Under the pieces are notes generated by a model. It was not told where the DNA came from, did no database searches, and was given only the letters and a program-made list of their open reading frames with translations. The position numbers and the translations under genes are program-made. DNA of 64,000 bases, taken from NCBI GenBank assembly GCA_025992705.1, contig DAJPGJ010000001.1, positions 372,001 to 436,000 of the forward strand. Reading direction: 5' to 3'. This DNA is from Coriobacteriaceae bacterium (GTDB taxonomy: Bacteria > Actinomycetota > Coriobacteriia > Coriobacteriales > QAMH01). Below are positions 1-9,364 of this stretch, piece by piece (the stretch's first letter is position 1; each line of letters opens with the position of its first letter).

Positions 1-1
1 C

Positions 2-3000
2 TGGCTCATCACCGGTGACGGCACCTTCTCGCCGCTCAATCCCGACGGCACCGTGCGTCGCGATAGCAACGGTGCCCTCATCACCGGCACGCCCAACACG
101 AGCGCCGATGCCTCCGATACCACCAACGCCGCCTGGCGCGTCACCTACAACAACGGCAAGTCCGATGTCGTCTTCGACCTCGACACCATCGGCGGCTACA
201 TGCGCACCATTGCCGGCTACACCTACCTGCTCAACAACGCGAGCTTCACGATCGAGGGTGCCACGGGCACGACCTACGCCGTGAAGACCATCAACGCTGA
301 CGGCAAGACGGTCTTCTACCTGTTCTACCGCGCCAACGAAAACACCATTCGCTTCGAGACCGGCTCGCTCGGTACCATCACCGGCGGTACGCTCGATGCG
401 ACCGAGAACACCAACTTCATCACGCAGAAGCACTACACCGACGACAGCTTCGACCTGGTCGACGTTCCCGCGCCCACGCGCCCGGGCTACGACTTCCTCG
501 GCTGGACCATCGCCGACAAGAAGGGGACAGACCCTGTAAATGACGCGATGGGTTACACGGCCCAGCAGATCGTCACCTGGCTCGAGGGTCAGAACACCGG
601 CAAGGGCACCTACCTCAAGCTCTTCTTCAAGGACGGCACCAACTTCACCTACCTCACGCCGACCGGCGACATCACCCTGCGCGCCGTGTGGACGCCCAAG
701 CTCATCGACTACACGGTCAACCGCTGGAAGCTCACCGGCCATGGCGACAAGGTCGAGCTCGATACGGTGACCTACCAGGGTTACGCCGACACCGAGGTGC
801 GCTTCGACGCCGCCAAGACCGAGTACAAGGACGGCATCACCTATCTCAACATCGCCGTTCCCGAGGGCTACCGCTTCCTGAATGCCGGCGCGAGCGAGAC
901 CTACATCGGCACCAGCAGCATCGCCCAGACGGTTTCGACCAGTGCGTACGGCAACATCAGCCCCGATGGCACGGCGAGGTTCACGATCTGGTACCTCCCG
1001 AAGAGCTTCGACCTCAAGCTCGACCTCGGCAACATGGGCACATGGATCAACACGAGCGGCACCAACAGCGGCAGCGTCAAGACCATCAGCTACGACACCG
1101 AGTCGCAGCACGTGATGTTCGGTTACCTGGCCGCGAGCCGACCGGGCTACACGCTCATGGGCTGGTCGACCAACCCGGCCACGGCGACTGCCAAGGGCCA
1201 GGCCTCGCAGGACTTCTGGGATATGCTCATCGGTTCTGGCGCCGACCCGAGCTGGATCCGCGTCACGACGCTCATCAGGGCCGACAAGACGGGCACCTCG
1301 CTTGCGGGTTACACCTACGCTTACGTCGAGAACACCTTCGAAGACCTCCTCAAGATCTTCACGATGGGAAGTGGGGGACAGACCCTTTACGCCATCTGGC
1401 GCGCCAACGACGATACGGTCTACTACGTCGATCACGTGCGCTGGGAGGGCAACACCACCGCCAAGACCACCATCACCGAGACCTTCCGCGGCATGACCGA
1501 CAAAGAGTACACGGCCGCACCGTTCAACACGACGGCGGGTGACGCGCGCTATAACGGCGACTTCATCGGTTACGGCTACGATGGCACGACGCCGAAGCCC
1601 AGCACCGCCACGAAGGCCATCGCGCCTGACGGCACCATGCGCATCACGCTTAACTACTTCGCGCAGAAGCTCCAGCTGCAGCTCGAGACGAGCGGTGGCA
1701 CGTGGAACTCCGGCTTCACCTGGAACCCCGAGCATCTCACCGAGTCGAACTTCGACTTGCCGACCAACGCCAACATCAGCCGCCCGGGCTACACGCTTGT
1801 GGGCTGGTCGACCACCAATCCCGATGCCGGTCTGGGTGACCACATCAAGGGCCTCGCCTCGCAGGTGAAGGCTGGCCAGCTGGCCGCCATCACCGGCAAC
1901 GACACGGCCAATGGTGGCGCCAACTGGATCGCCGTCGCCACGACCGCCGACGGCAAGACCTACGTCTTCGTCACCCCGGGCTACAAGATGCCAACAAGGG
2001 GACAGACCCTCTATGCCGTCTGGTATGCGAATAACGACACGAGGTACACGGTCGAGCGCTGGGCCGTCTCCGGCGATGGCACGCGCTACGCCCTCAAGGC
2101 CGACGGCACGCTCGAGCGCGACGCCAACGGCATGCTCGTCAGCAGCACGACCGCCGATGCCGCCCATCGCATCGAGTACATCGGCACGACCGACGAGTTC
2201 GCTTTTGCCGATAGCGCCCTGGCAGGCTTCGACGCCAGCATCGCGTATCATCACGCCGATCAGAATCTCAGCATCACCGGCTACACCTACACGGGCGAGG
2301 GCAACTTCGTCACCGCGAAGAACGGCCAGACCACGTTCAAGACCATCGCCACGCTCCAGATTGCCGGCGACGGCTCCACCAAGCTCGTGCTCTACTTCGC
2401 GCCCAAGCAGTACACCATCACGTACTACATCGGCGACGCGAGCATCCCCAACCTGAGCGCCACGCCCACGCCGGTCACGCTCTACGCCGACCAGAGCTAC
2501 ACGCTGCCCACCACGGAGGTCACGCGTAGCGGCTACACGCTCAAGGGCTGGACGAACAGCCAGTACGTGACCAGCGTCGATGCCGCCACGATCATCTCGA
2601 ACCTCAAGGGCATCAAGTCGCAGAACGCCTTCACGAGCATCAGCGCCGACACGACTCGCAACGCCATCACCGGCAAGGTCTTCACCGCCGTGGTAAGTGG
2701 GGGACAGACCCTCTATTGCATGCCGACGGGTGACGTGACGCTGTATGCCACCTGGCGTGCAAATGACAACACCGAGTACCTCGTCGAGCGCTGGGTCGTT
2801 TCCGGCGATGGCACGCGCTACGCGGTCACCTCCGACGGCAAACTCGTGCGCGATGCCAACGGCAGGCTCGTGACGAGCGCGACCGCCGACGCGGGTCATG
2901 CCGTGAAGCACGTCGGCATCACCGACGAGGAGGCCTGGGCCGATGCCGCCGAGGCCGGTGTCTCCTACCGCAACGATGACTCCGCGCTCAGCTTCGCCGG

Positions 3001-6000
3001 CTACGCCTTTGCCGCCGACGGCACCGCCATCGACGCCAAGAACGGCGTCACGAGCTTCGTGACCGATGCCCGCGCCATCATCACCGGCGACGGCAAGACG
3101 GTGCTCGTGCTGTACTTCAAGCCGCTGCTCAACACCATCACCTTCAACTTCGGTAGTGGTGTGAGTACGGGTGCTCCCGCGACGATGCAGGTCTACACCG
3201 ACCAGACCGTCGAGCTCTCCTCCGCTGCCGATCGCACGGGTTACGATCTGGCCGGCTGGTCCAATGTCCCGACCTACAGCGTGAAGGTCGATGGCGCTGC
3301 CACGGCTACCACCGTCAACGTCGGCACTTCCAAGGGCCTCGCCTCGCAGGCAGCGGCTGATGCGGCCAAGGCCAACACCAAGCGCACCTCCGACAAGGGC
3401 GCCGCATTCACCGCGGTGGTAATAGGGGGACAGACCCTCTATCTCGCCCCGACCGATGCGAGCATCACGCTCTACGCCACCTGGCGCGCCAAGTCCGATA
3501 CCGTCTTCTACGTCGATCGCTACAAGATCACCGGCGACGGCGACCTCGTGCCGATCGACAAAAACGGCAATGACCTCGCCGCTGTCGACCCGCTGCGCTT
3601 CACCGGCGTCACCGACGAGCTCGCGACTGCCGGTGCCACGGCTGGCCCCAAGCCCTGGAACACCAACGCCTACGGTGCTCTGGCCGGCTACTACACCATC
3701 GCCAACGGCAAGAGCGACAGCGTTCCCAAGAAGGACGGCTCCGGCGTGACCGGCGCAACGGTCAAGAGCGAGTGGCGCATCGCGGGCGACGGCAGCATGC
3801 ACCTCGTCGTCTACTACTTCCCGCTCAAGGATCGCGTGCTCGACCTCAACGTCGGCGACGGTACCTGGGAGCCGGGCAAGGAGTCGCAGTACTCCGGCAA
3901 GCAGCACTCCACCGAGTCCAGCTTCACGCTGCCCACCAACGCCGACGTGAAGCGTCCGGGCTACACACTCGTGGGCTGGGCCATCGACAAGAACGGCCTC
4001 ATGGCCGCCGGCAAGGATACCGCCAAGGGCGCGGCCTCGCAGGACTCGTGCCGCACGCTGGCTGCTGGCAAGACCGGCTACATCGCCAATGGCGGCGCCG
4101 AGTGGACTGCCGTGATTTCCGCCTACGACCCGGCGACCTTCACGTTCACTTTCATCGATGCCGATAAGGTCATCTACATCATGCCCACCAACGCCAAGGT
4201 CATGCTGCGCGCGGTGTGGCGCGCCAACGACAACACGCCGTATTACGTGACGCGTTGGGGTGTCGACGGCGATGGTGACTTCTTCCCGTTCAAGCAGGAT
4301 GGCACCGTCGACATGATTGGCGATGCGACGATCAACCACAAGGATGATCCGCAGTGGATTCGCGACAACTACGTCGTCCACTACGGCATCACCGACGAGG
4401 TGGCCTGGGCCGATCTTGACGTCTCCGGCGTCAGCTACCGCAACGGCGACAATATCGAGATTCCCGGTTACCGTTACCTCGTTCCGGGCGATCCAGCGTT
4501 CGACTCCATCGGCGGCGGCGTCGACACGGTTGCCCGCGCGGTCATCACGGCTGATGGCAAGATGCTCCTCACGCTGTACTACAACTCCAAGGACAATATC
4601 GAATATCAGGTCTACCACGTGCGCGTCACGGGTGACGGCACGGTGAAGAACCTCATCTACCAGGAGTTCATGCGCAAGAATAATGCCGAGGTGGTCGCCG
4701 ATAATCTCGACAGGAACGGTCTCAACGATAGTCGCTTCGAGGGCTATGAGTACGTAGAGCATATCGTCATCAACGGCGTGTCCTACACCTCGCACATCAA
4801 GGGCAACGTCCACGAGGGCCTCATCCTCTACCGTTACTACAAGGCCATCTACGACGAGGGCGAAGACGGCATCAAGCTCGTCCTGAACCCCGGTGCGGGT
4901 ACCTGGGTCTCCACCGGCGAGTCCACGCCGACCATGATCGACGGCTCTGGCGAGTGGTCGCGCGATCCGTACGCGACCGAGACCACGATCCGCCTGCCGG
5001 GCGCCGACCAGCTCTACCGTCCCGGCTACGAGTTCGTCGGCTGGTCCGACCTGCCCGACGGCTCGGTCATCAAGGGCAGCGCATCGTGGCCCATCGCCGA
5101 CCATCTCGCGAGTGTCGATCCGAACACCGGCCAGTACACCGATGTGCTGCGCGCCTTCCTCATGAGCCTGTACGGCGAGCGTGCGGATAGCGCCGAGAAC
5201 AGGGCGATCGAGGTCGATGGCGACAATCCGACCTACAAGTACCTCGACCACATCTTCGTGCTGCCCGACGGTTCCTTCATCATCCCGACGCGCTCCATGA
5301 CGCTGCATGCGATCTGGCGTGCGCGTAACGACACGAAGTACACGGTCAGCCACTGGTGGGTCGACCAGTACGGCGTGGCGCACGAGATCGAGGACAGCAG
5401 GCAGGACCTCGTGGGCATCACCGACGAGAACGTGTACTCGACCAAGCTCGAGGACGGTCACGAGGCTATCGACGGCTACACCTACGTGAAGGAATACCAG
5501 GGTGCGATCGTGCTCGTGCGCGACAAGGACGGCAATGCCGTTCAGGATACGGACGAGAACGGCAACCTGCTGTTCGATGCCGATGGCCTGCCCGTCTTCA
5601 AGTATGTGTATCAGCCCGCCATCGATATTCTCGGCACGCTGCTTGCCCGCGGCATCGAGTCCGATAACCTCGCTGGTGACGGCAGCACGCACCTGCGCTT
5701 CTACTACGTCGCCAATAACAACACGAAGTACTACGTCGAGCGCTGGGTGATCACCGGTGACGGCACGCTCGTGCCGCTCAAGGCCGATGGAACGGTGCCG
5801 CACGATGCGGACGGCAACCTCCTCGTCTATGACGAGAAGTGGGCCGAGAGCCAGCGTCTTGTCTACGTCGGCTTTACCGGCGAGATTGCGTGGGCGGACG
5901 GCGTCGATGCGAGCGTGACCTATCGTCATCTCGACAACATCCCGGTCCTTGGCTACAGCTACCTGCCCCACGGCCAAAGCGTGACAATTGGGGGACGGAC

Positions 6001-7267
6001 CTTTACGACCCAGGCGCGCGCGGTGATTGCCGGCGATGGCTCGACGGTTCTGGTTCTCTACTATGTCTTCGACGAGGCGACCCTCACCATCGATCCCTCC
6101 AATGGCCTCTGGATTAGCCCCGGTGGCAAGGAGGGGACAGACCCCGCATTGTCAGCTGGCAACGAGGGGACAGACCCCGATGCGCCGCGCAAGACGCTCG
6201 AAGAGCTCATCGCCGAGCAGATTGCCGCTGCTACCAAGGCGCTTTACGCCGCTGGCGGTAACGTCGACCTCAACGATCCGCGTCGCCTCCCCATCACGGT
6301 GAAGTACGGCACTGACGCGCAGATCATGCTTCCGACCGCCGATCAGCTCCTGCGCAACGGCTATATCCTCATCGGCTTCGTGGACGGCAACGGCAGGCAG
6401 TATGCACCGGGCTACATCTTCACGATGCCCGGCTCCAGCATCAGGCTTATGGCCCTGTGGGCGCCCATCACCTACATCATCAGCTTCGATAAGAACGATG
6501 ATGTCGCGACCGGTACCGCGTCCGACCAGCGTTATGAGTACGCTTCGCTTGGTACGCGCCTCGACGACGTGGCATTCGAGCGCCGCAATGCCAAGCTGCT
6601 GGGCTGGGCCTTCTCGCCGGATGCGGTCGTTCCCGACTTCACCGCCGGCCAGCTTATGGAGGCCTTGCTCGAGACTGGCGTGCTCGGTCTTGTGAGGGGA
6701 GGCACCATCGACGATCCTACGGCGGCGATGTACCTGCTCGCGGCGATGGTCGGCAACGGCAACAACGCCATCAAGCTGTATGCGATCTGGGATATCGAGC
6801 GTCACGTGGCCGGCCTCGAGGGATTCGAGCCCGAGGTTGACGATTTCGGCCACTTTGTCACCGAAGGCGAGTACCCAGGCGGCAAAATCACGATTGATTC
6901 GGACGGCATTGAACCTGGCTTCACGCTTTCGCCCGACGACGTGCTGATTGAACTTAATCCTGATTACTACATCAAGGGTTGGAACGTGACACGCGATGGG
7001 GTAACCACCTACATCGATGGTGCCGATGCGATCTTCTCGGTGATGATGGATAGTGACGTGGTCTTTGCGCCGGTCTTCGGTAACTATGCTGAGGAAGAGG
7101 CCGAGGAGAGAGCGCGTTATCAGGCGCAGCTTGCCGCATATGGCGTGCCCAGGACCGGCGATGACGTCGCATCTGGCATGGCCCTCGAAGCCGCGATTGC
7201 CCTGCTCTCGCTCCTTATGCTGGCATTACTGTTCGCCCGTCGCCGCAAGTCCGCGAACGAGGAGTGA
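2..7267 (+). CDS. Giant repeat-rich cell-surface protein (5' end outside window)
   Basis: The frame is open from base 2, so the true start is upstream; at least 2,422 codons are present. The protein is built of modules of 200-300 residues that share phrases such as RPGYTLVGWS, TLYAxWRANxDT and WVxTGDGT. These match the Listeria-Bacteroides/InlB B-repeat (Flg_new) type of bacterial surface modules. The C-terminus has VPRTGD, then about 20 hydrophobic residues and RRRK, which is a variant sortase (LPxTG-like) anchor. It is therefore probably exported and wall-bound, as an adhesin or stalk. Eight GGGGACAGACCC-type repeats lie in frame within the gene and encode GGQTLY, RGQTLY, KGTDP or EGTDP. 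The terminal 300 codons are less repetitive. The ligand is unknown. Surface location is a strong inference; adhesion is a guess from the family. Confidence 0.85.
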   Translation, partial: WLITGDGTFSPLNPDGTVRRDSNGALITGTPNTSADASDTTNAAWRVTYNNGKSDVVFDLDTIGGYMRTIAGYTYLLNNASFTIEGATGTTYAVKTINADGKTVFYLFYRANENTIRFETGSLGTITGGTLDATENTNFITQKHYTDDSFDLVDVPAPTRPGYDFLGWTIADKKGTDPVNDAMGYTAQQIVTWLEGQNTGKGTYLKLFFKDGTNFTYLTPTGDITLRAVWTPKLIDYTVNRWKLTGHGDKVELDTVTYQGYADTEVRFDAAKTEYKDGITYLNIAVPEGYRFLNAGASETYIGTSSIAQTVSTSAYGNISPDGTARFTIWYLPKSFDLKLDLGNMGTWINTSGTNSGSVKTISYDTESQHVMFGYLAASRPGYTLMGWSTNPATATAKGQASQDFWDMLIGSGADPSWIRVTTLIRADKTGTSLAGYTYAYVENTFEDLLKIFTMGSGGQTLYAIWRANDDTVYYVDHVRWEGNTTAKTTITETFRGMTDKEYTAAPFNTTAGDARYNGDFIGYGYDGTTPKPSTATKAIAPDGTMRITLNYFAQKLQLQLETSGGTWNSGFTWNPEHLTESNFDLPTNANISRPGYTLVGWSTTNPDAGLGDHIKGLASQVKAGQLAAITGNDTANGGANWIAVATTADGKTYVFVTPGYKMPTRGQTLYAVWYANNDTRYTVERWAVSGDGTRYALKADGTLERDANGMLVSSTTADAAHRIEYIGTTDEFAFADSALAGFDASIAYHHADQNLSITGYTYTGEGNFVTAKNGQTTFKTIATLQIAGDGSTKLVLYFAPKQYTITYYIGDASIPNLSATPTPVTLYADQSYTLPTTEVTRSGYTLKGWTNSQYVTSVDAATIISNLKGIKSQNAFTSISADTTRNAITGKVFTAVVSGGQTLYCMPTGDVTLYATWRANDNTEYLVERWVVSGDGTRYAVTSDGKLVRDANGRLVTSATADAGHAVKHVGITDEEAWADAAEAGVSYRNDDSALSFAGYAFAADGTAIDAKNGVTSFVTDARAIITGDGKTVLVLYFKPLLNTITFNFGSGVSTGAPATMQVYTDQTVELSSAADRTGYDLAGWSNVPTYSVKVDGAATATTVNVGTSKGLASQAAADAAKANTKRTSDKGAAFTAVVIGGQTLYLAPTDASITLYATWRAKSDTVFYVDRYKITGDGDLVPIDKNGNDLAAVDPLRFTGVTDELATAGATAGPKPWNTNAYGALAGYYTIANGKSDSVPKKDGSGVTGATVKSEWRIAGDGSMHLVVYYFPLKDRVLDLNVGDGTWEPGKESQYSGKQHSTESSFTLPTNADVKRPGYTLVGWAIDKNGLMAAGKDTAKGAASQDSCRTLAAGKTGYIANGGAEWTAVISAYDPATFTFTFIDADKVIYIMPTNAKVMLRAVWRANDNTPYYVTRWGVDGDGDFFPFKQDGTVDMIGDATINHKDDPQWIRDNYVVHYGITDEVAWADLDVSGVSYRNGDNIEIPGYRYLVPGDPAFDSIGGGVDTVARAVITADGKMLLTLYYNSKDNIEYQVYHVRVTGDGTVKNLIYQEFMRKNNAEVVADNLDRNGLNDSRFEGYEYVEHIVINGVSYTSHIKGNVHEGLILYRYYKAIYDEGEDGIKLVLNPGAGTWVSTGESTPTMIDGSGEWSRDPYATETTIRLPGADQLYRPGYEFVGWSDLPDGSVIKGSASWPIADHLASVDPNTGQYTDVLRAFLMSLYGERADSAENRAIEVDGDNPTYKYLDHIFVLPDGSFIIPTRSMTLHAIWRARNDTKYTVSHWWVDQYGVAHEIEDSRQDLVGITDENVYSTKLEDGHEAIDGYTYVKEYQGAIVLVRDKDGNAVQDTDENGNLLFDADGLPVFKYVYQPAIDILGTLLARGIESDNLAGDGSTHLRFYYVANNNTKYYVERWVITGDGTLVPLKADGTVPHDADGNLLVYDEKWAESQRLVYVGFTGEIAWADGVDASVTYRHLDNIPVLGYSYLPHGQSVTIGGRTFTTQARAVIAGDGSTVLVLYYVFDEATLTIDPSNGLWISPGGKEGTDPALSAGNEGTDPDAPRKTLEELIAEQIAAATKALYAAGGNVDLNDPRRLPITVKYGTDAQIMLPTADQLLRNGYILIGFVDGNGRQYAPGYIFTMPGSSIRLMALWAPITYIISFDKNDDVATGTASDQRYEYASLGTRLDDVAFERRNAKLLGWAFSPDAVVPDFTAGQLMEALLETGVLGLVRGGTIDDPTAAMYLLAAMVGNGNNAIKLYAIWDIERHVAGLEGFEPEVDDFGHFVTEGEYPGGKITIDSDGIEPGFTLSPDDVLIELNPDYYIKGWNVTRDGVTTYIDGADAIFSVMMDSDVVFAPVFGNYAEEEAEERARYQAQLAAYGVPRTGDDVASGMALEAAIALLSLLMLALLFARRRKSANEE
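523..6177 (+). repeat. Eight in-frame GGGGACAGACCC copies inside the surface-protein gene
   Basis: Cores lie at 523-534, 1374-1385, 1998-2009, 2700-2711, 3426-3437, 5991-6002 (variant GGGGACGGACCT), 6133-6144 and 6166-6177. None breaks the frame. In four places the core encodes the QTL of a (G)GQTLY phrase that fits the module. In three it encodes GTDP in a linker. The intervals are long except for the last pair, which is 33 bp apart. Confidence 0.9.
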
Positions 7268-7275
7268 ACCGCGTT

Positions 7276-7360
7276 CTGGCAACTAGGGGACAGACCCTCG
7301 GTTACCAAGGCGTCTGACAACCTGCAGGTGGCAACTAGGGGACAGACCCTCGGTTGCCAC
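7276..7360 (+). repeat. Two GGGGACAGACCC hairpin elements after the surface-protein gene
   Basis: Cores are at 7286-7297 and 7338-7349. The second is the cleanest copy in the window: arms GTGGCAAC (7328-7335) and GTTGCCAC (7353-7360) are perfectly complementary around the core. The first has arms TGGCAAC and GTTACCA with one mismatch. They lie just after the stop codon and could end or protect the transcript. Confidence 0.9.
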
Positions 7361-7397
7361 GTGCTCTTCCCCAGCCTGTGCCGCCATCAAGCGATGC

Positions 7398-7403
7398 TAT
7401 AAT
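7398..7403 (+). promoter_or_regulatory. Extended -10 box
   Basis: TGC directly before TATAAT gives an extended -10 element 38 bp upstream of the next ATG. No good -35 box is visible at 16-18 bp. Confidence 0.5.
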
Positions 7404-7440
7404 TGCCTGAACAGATTGACCTTCGAAAGGTACCAAACGC

Positions 7441-8094
7441 ATGAATAACGAACCAATGTACAACGCGTTCATCAAGAATCGCGAGCAAGCAGGCAATCAG
7501 TCGTCAAAGTCCAACAGCAAACGCATGAATGACCGCGTTAAACCAGATGATCTTCCCGATTTCGTTTTTGATGTCGATGATCCGAGCGAAAGTGACGCAA
7601 ATAGCTTTGCCCAGGGTCCGGTGGTCGGCGTTGATAGAACGCTGGGAAACTATTCGGACCTTTTCAGACACGAGGCCGAGGATGACACTCTCGACGATTG
7701 TGACGATGCTCTCACCAGTGAGCCGTTTGAGTTCGAAGATGGATGCGTGAGCTTGCCCCATCCAGACGTTTTCAATTCGTATCCTCCCGAGGTTCAGCGC
7801 AAGATCATGGAGTGGACCGATCGTGACATTCGTGCCCGCCGTGATGACGAATCGCGCCGTCAGGACGCGATTTTGCGTGCCAATATTGCACGAGACAAGA
7901 CGAGGATGGCTGTTCCGGTCGTCATCATTATCATGTCTATCCTCTGTGCGGCGATTACGGGTTTATACACGAAGAATGCGCTTTTTGTGATTGCGTTTCT
8001 CATTGTCGCTCTCGTGGTCATCATCGCGCTTTTTGTGAGCCGCTACGAGCAGAGCAGACGCGGGCATTCTTATTCGCAGTATCCGAAGATGTAG
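7441..8094 (+). CDS. Small membrane protein of unknown function
   Basis: The product is 217 residues. The first 150 or so are polar and acidic (many Asp, Glu and Ser), followed by a basic stretch and two closely spaced transmembrane helices near residues 158-200. A short basic tail follows. I do not recognise a family. The topology suggests a large soluble N-terminal region held at the membrane by a C-terminal hairpin. GAAAGG lies about 10 bp before the ATG, a TATAAT box lies upstream and a clear terminator follows, so it is probably a single-gene unit. Confidence 0.7.
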   Translation: MNNEPMYNAFIKNREQAGNQSSKSNSKRMNDRVKPDDLPDFVFDVDDPSESDANSFAQGPVVGVDRTLGNYSDLFRHEAEDDTLDDCDDALTSEPFEFEDGCVSLPHPDVFNSYPPEVQRKIMEWTDRDIRARRDDESRRQDAILRANIARDKTRMAVPVVIIIMSILCAAITGLYTKNALFVIAFLIVALVVIIALFVSRYEQSRRGHSYSQYPKM

Positions 8095-8119
8095 AAGGAT
8101 TATCGTTGGTTACGATTTA

Positions 8120-8146
8120 GAAGCCCCGGTCAGGGGCTTCTTTTTT
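8120..8146 (+). terminator. Rho-independent terminator
   Basis: An 8-bp stem GAAGCCCC/GGGGCTTC with a 5-nt loop is followed by six T. It ends the membrane-protein transcript. Confidence 0.9.
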
Positions 8147-8197
8147 ATGGTCTTCCAGTCGAAGGACTGACAGCTTGCTCATTGGTCGGCCCATCAG

Positions 8198-8299
8198 GGG
8201 TCTGTCCCCTCATTACCGCTGTCCCCTCAGGGGTCTGTCCCCCTTTCGCCACTGGTGGATTGCTGGCAACTGAGGGTCGGCAACTGAGGGTCTGTCCCC
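8198..8299 (-). repeat. Three reverse-oriented repeat cores upstream of the RAYT gene
   Basis: GGGTCTGTCCCC occurs at 8198-8209, 8231-8242 and 8288-8299. These are the copies closest to the transposase gene, about 175 bp before its start. The rest of the 8147-8473 gap shows no convincing gene. Confidence 0.9.
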
Positions 8300-8473
8300 A
8301 TCCTTCCATCCTTCCCTGACGAGGACGTCGTCCTGACCGATTCTTCTCGGAAATCACTCCGGTTTTGCTCTCCTTAAAGTCCGAAATCGTTCAGATTCTC
8401 GGGGTGGTTTGCTCGGATACACATGATCTATCGTTCTCGCTGTGGACAAGACCGACCGGAAAGGAGGTGAAAC

Positions 8474-9271
8474 ATGCCACGGCGACCGCGCAAACACTCA
8501 TCAACCGGGTATTACCACATCACAAATCGTGGGGTTGGCAGGGCATGCGTTTTCAACGAAAGCCGCGATCATGCGTTTTTCCTGGAGTGCCTGCGGCTTG
8601 CCCAGCAAATCTGCAGTTTCAAGGTTCTCGCATATTGTGTGATGACCACGCATTTTCACATCGTTATCAAGTGCAGCGGCCCTATTCCGCCTTCTCTTTT
8701 TCAGAGCGTCGGTGCGCGTTTCTCGGCTTATTATCACAAACGGCATAAATGCGCTGGCCAGATATTCCAGGGTCGTTTTCATAGCGAGGCAATTGAGACA
8801 GAGGCGCATCTTTTATCGGCGATCCGATACGTCTGGCGAAACCCCGTCAAAGCTCGACTCTGTGTTCGTTTAGCTGATTATCCGTGGAGTAGCTATAACT
8901 ACCTGGGGAAATCGGACGAACTTGTGGACAATGAGCTTCTGTGTAGTTTCATGAGCGCGGACGAATGGCGCGATTTCGCCCAACAAGAGGCAAGCATACG
9001 TCATCTCGAGCCGTTCTCCAAGCGCTTGTCAGATGAAGCCGCGCGAAAAATAATTCGCCGAAAGTGCGATCATCTCACTGGTGTTTCGGCGGATATGCTC
9101 AAAGTTCAAAAGTGCCCCTTTGCGCTTGCAGCCTGTCTTGATGCGGGGATGACCAAAACGCAGCTTGCCAGGATCCTAAGAATTGCCTCAACGACTATGC
9201 ACCGTGCATTCAGGAAGTGGGGCGCGGAGCCCCCGCCCCTTTGCACCGTTGAAGCGGCAACCAGCCCGTGA
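8474..9271 (+). CDS. REP-associated tyrosine transposase (RAYT, Y1/IS200-like)
   Basis: The product is 265 residues. It has an N-terminal Y1-transposase domain with the HUH motif HFH at residues 60-62 (context MTTHFHIVIK) and a likely catalytic Tyr119 in the family phrase RYVWRNPVKA. GRFHSE at about 100-105 is also typical. The C-terminal 80 residues include a helix-turn-helix-like segment. The single-copy, domesticated RAYT family acts on short palindromic REP elements by single-strand cleavage. A strong AAGGAGGTG lies just before the ATG. It stands alone, flanked upstream by three GGGTCTGTCCCC copies. No target-site or IS ends were seen. It is the best candidate for spreading the 12-bp-core element across this region; that link is inference. 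Confidence 0.9.
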   Translation: MPRRPRKHSSTGYYHITNRGVGRACVFNESRDHAFFLECLRLAQQICSFKVLAYCVMTTHFHIVIKCSGPIPPSLFQSVGARFSAYYHKRHKCAGQIFQGRFHSEAIETEAHLLSAIRYVWRNPVKARLCVRLADYPWSSYNYLGKSDELVDNELLCSFMSADEWRDFAQQEASIRHLEPFSKRLSDEAARKIIRRKCDHLTGVSADMLKVQKCPFALAACLDAGMTKTQLARILRIASTTMHRAFRKWGAEPPPLCTVEAATSP

Positions 9272-9364
9272 GCGACCAAGCTTGGGATTGTTCGTCCAGC
9301 CTTCTGGAAGATTTGGTACCCTGTCGAATAAACAGAATGATTCACCTTTCGAGAGGATAATCAA

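Noticed and set aside
8365..8748. 127-codon ORF overlapping the RAYT start
   Set aside because: It lies in another frame of a clear RAYT gene that has a strong ribosome site and intact catalytic motifs.
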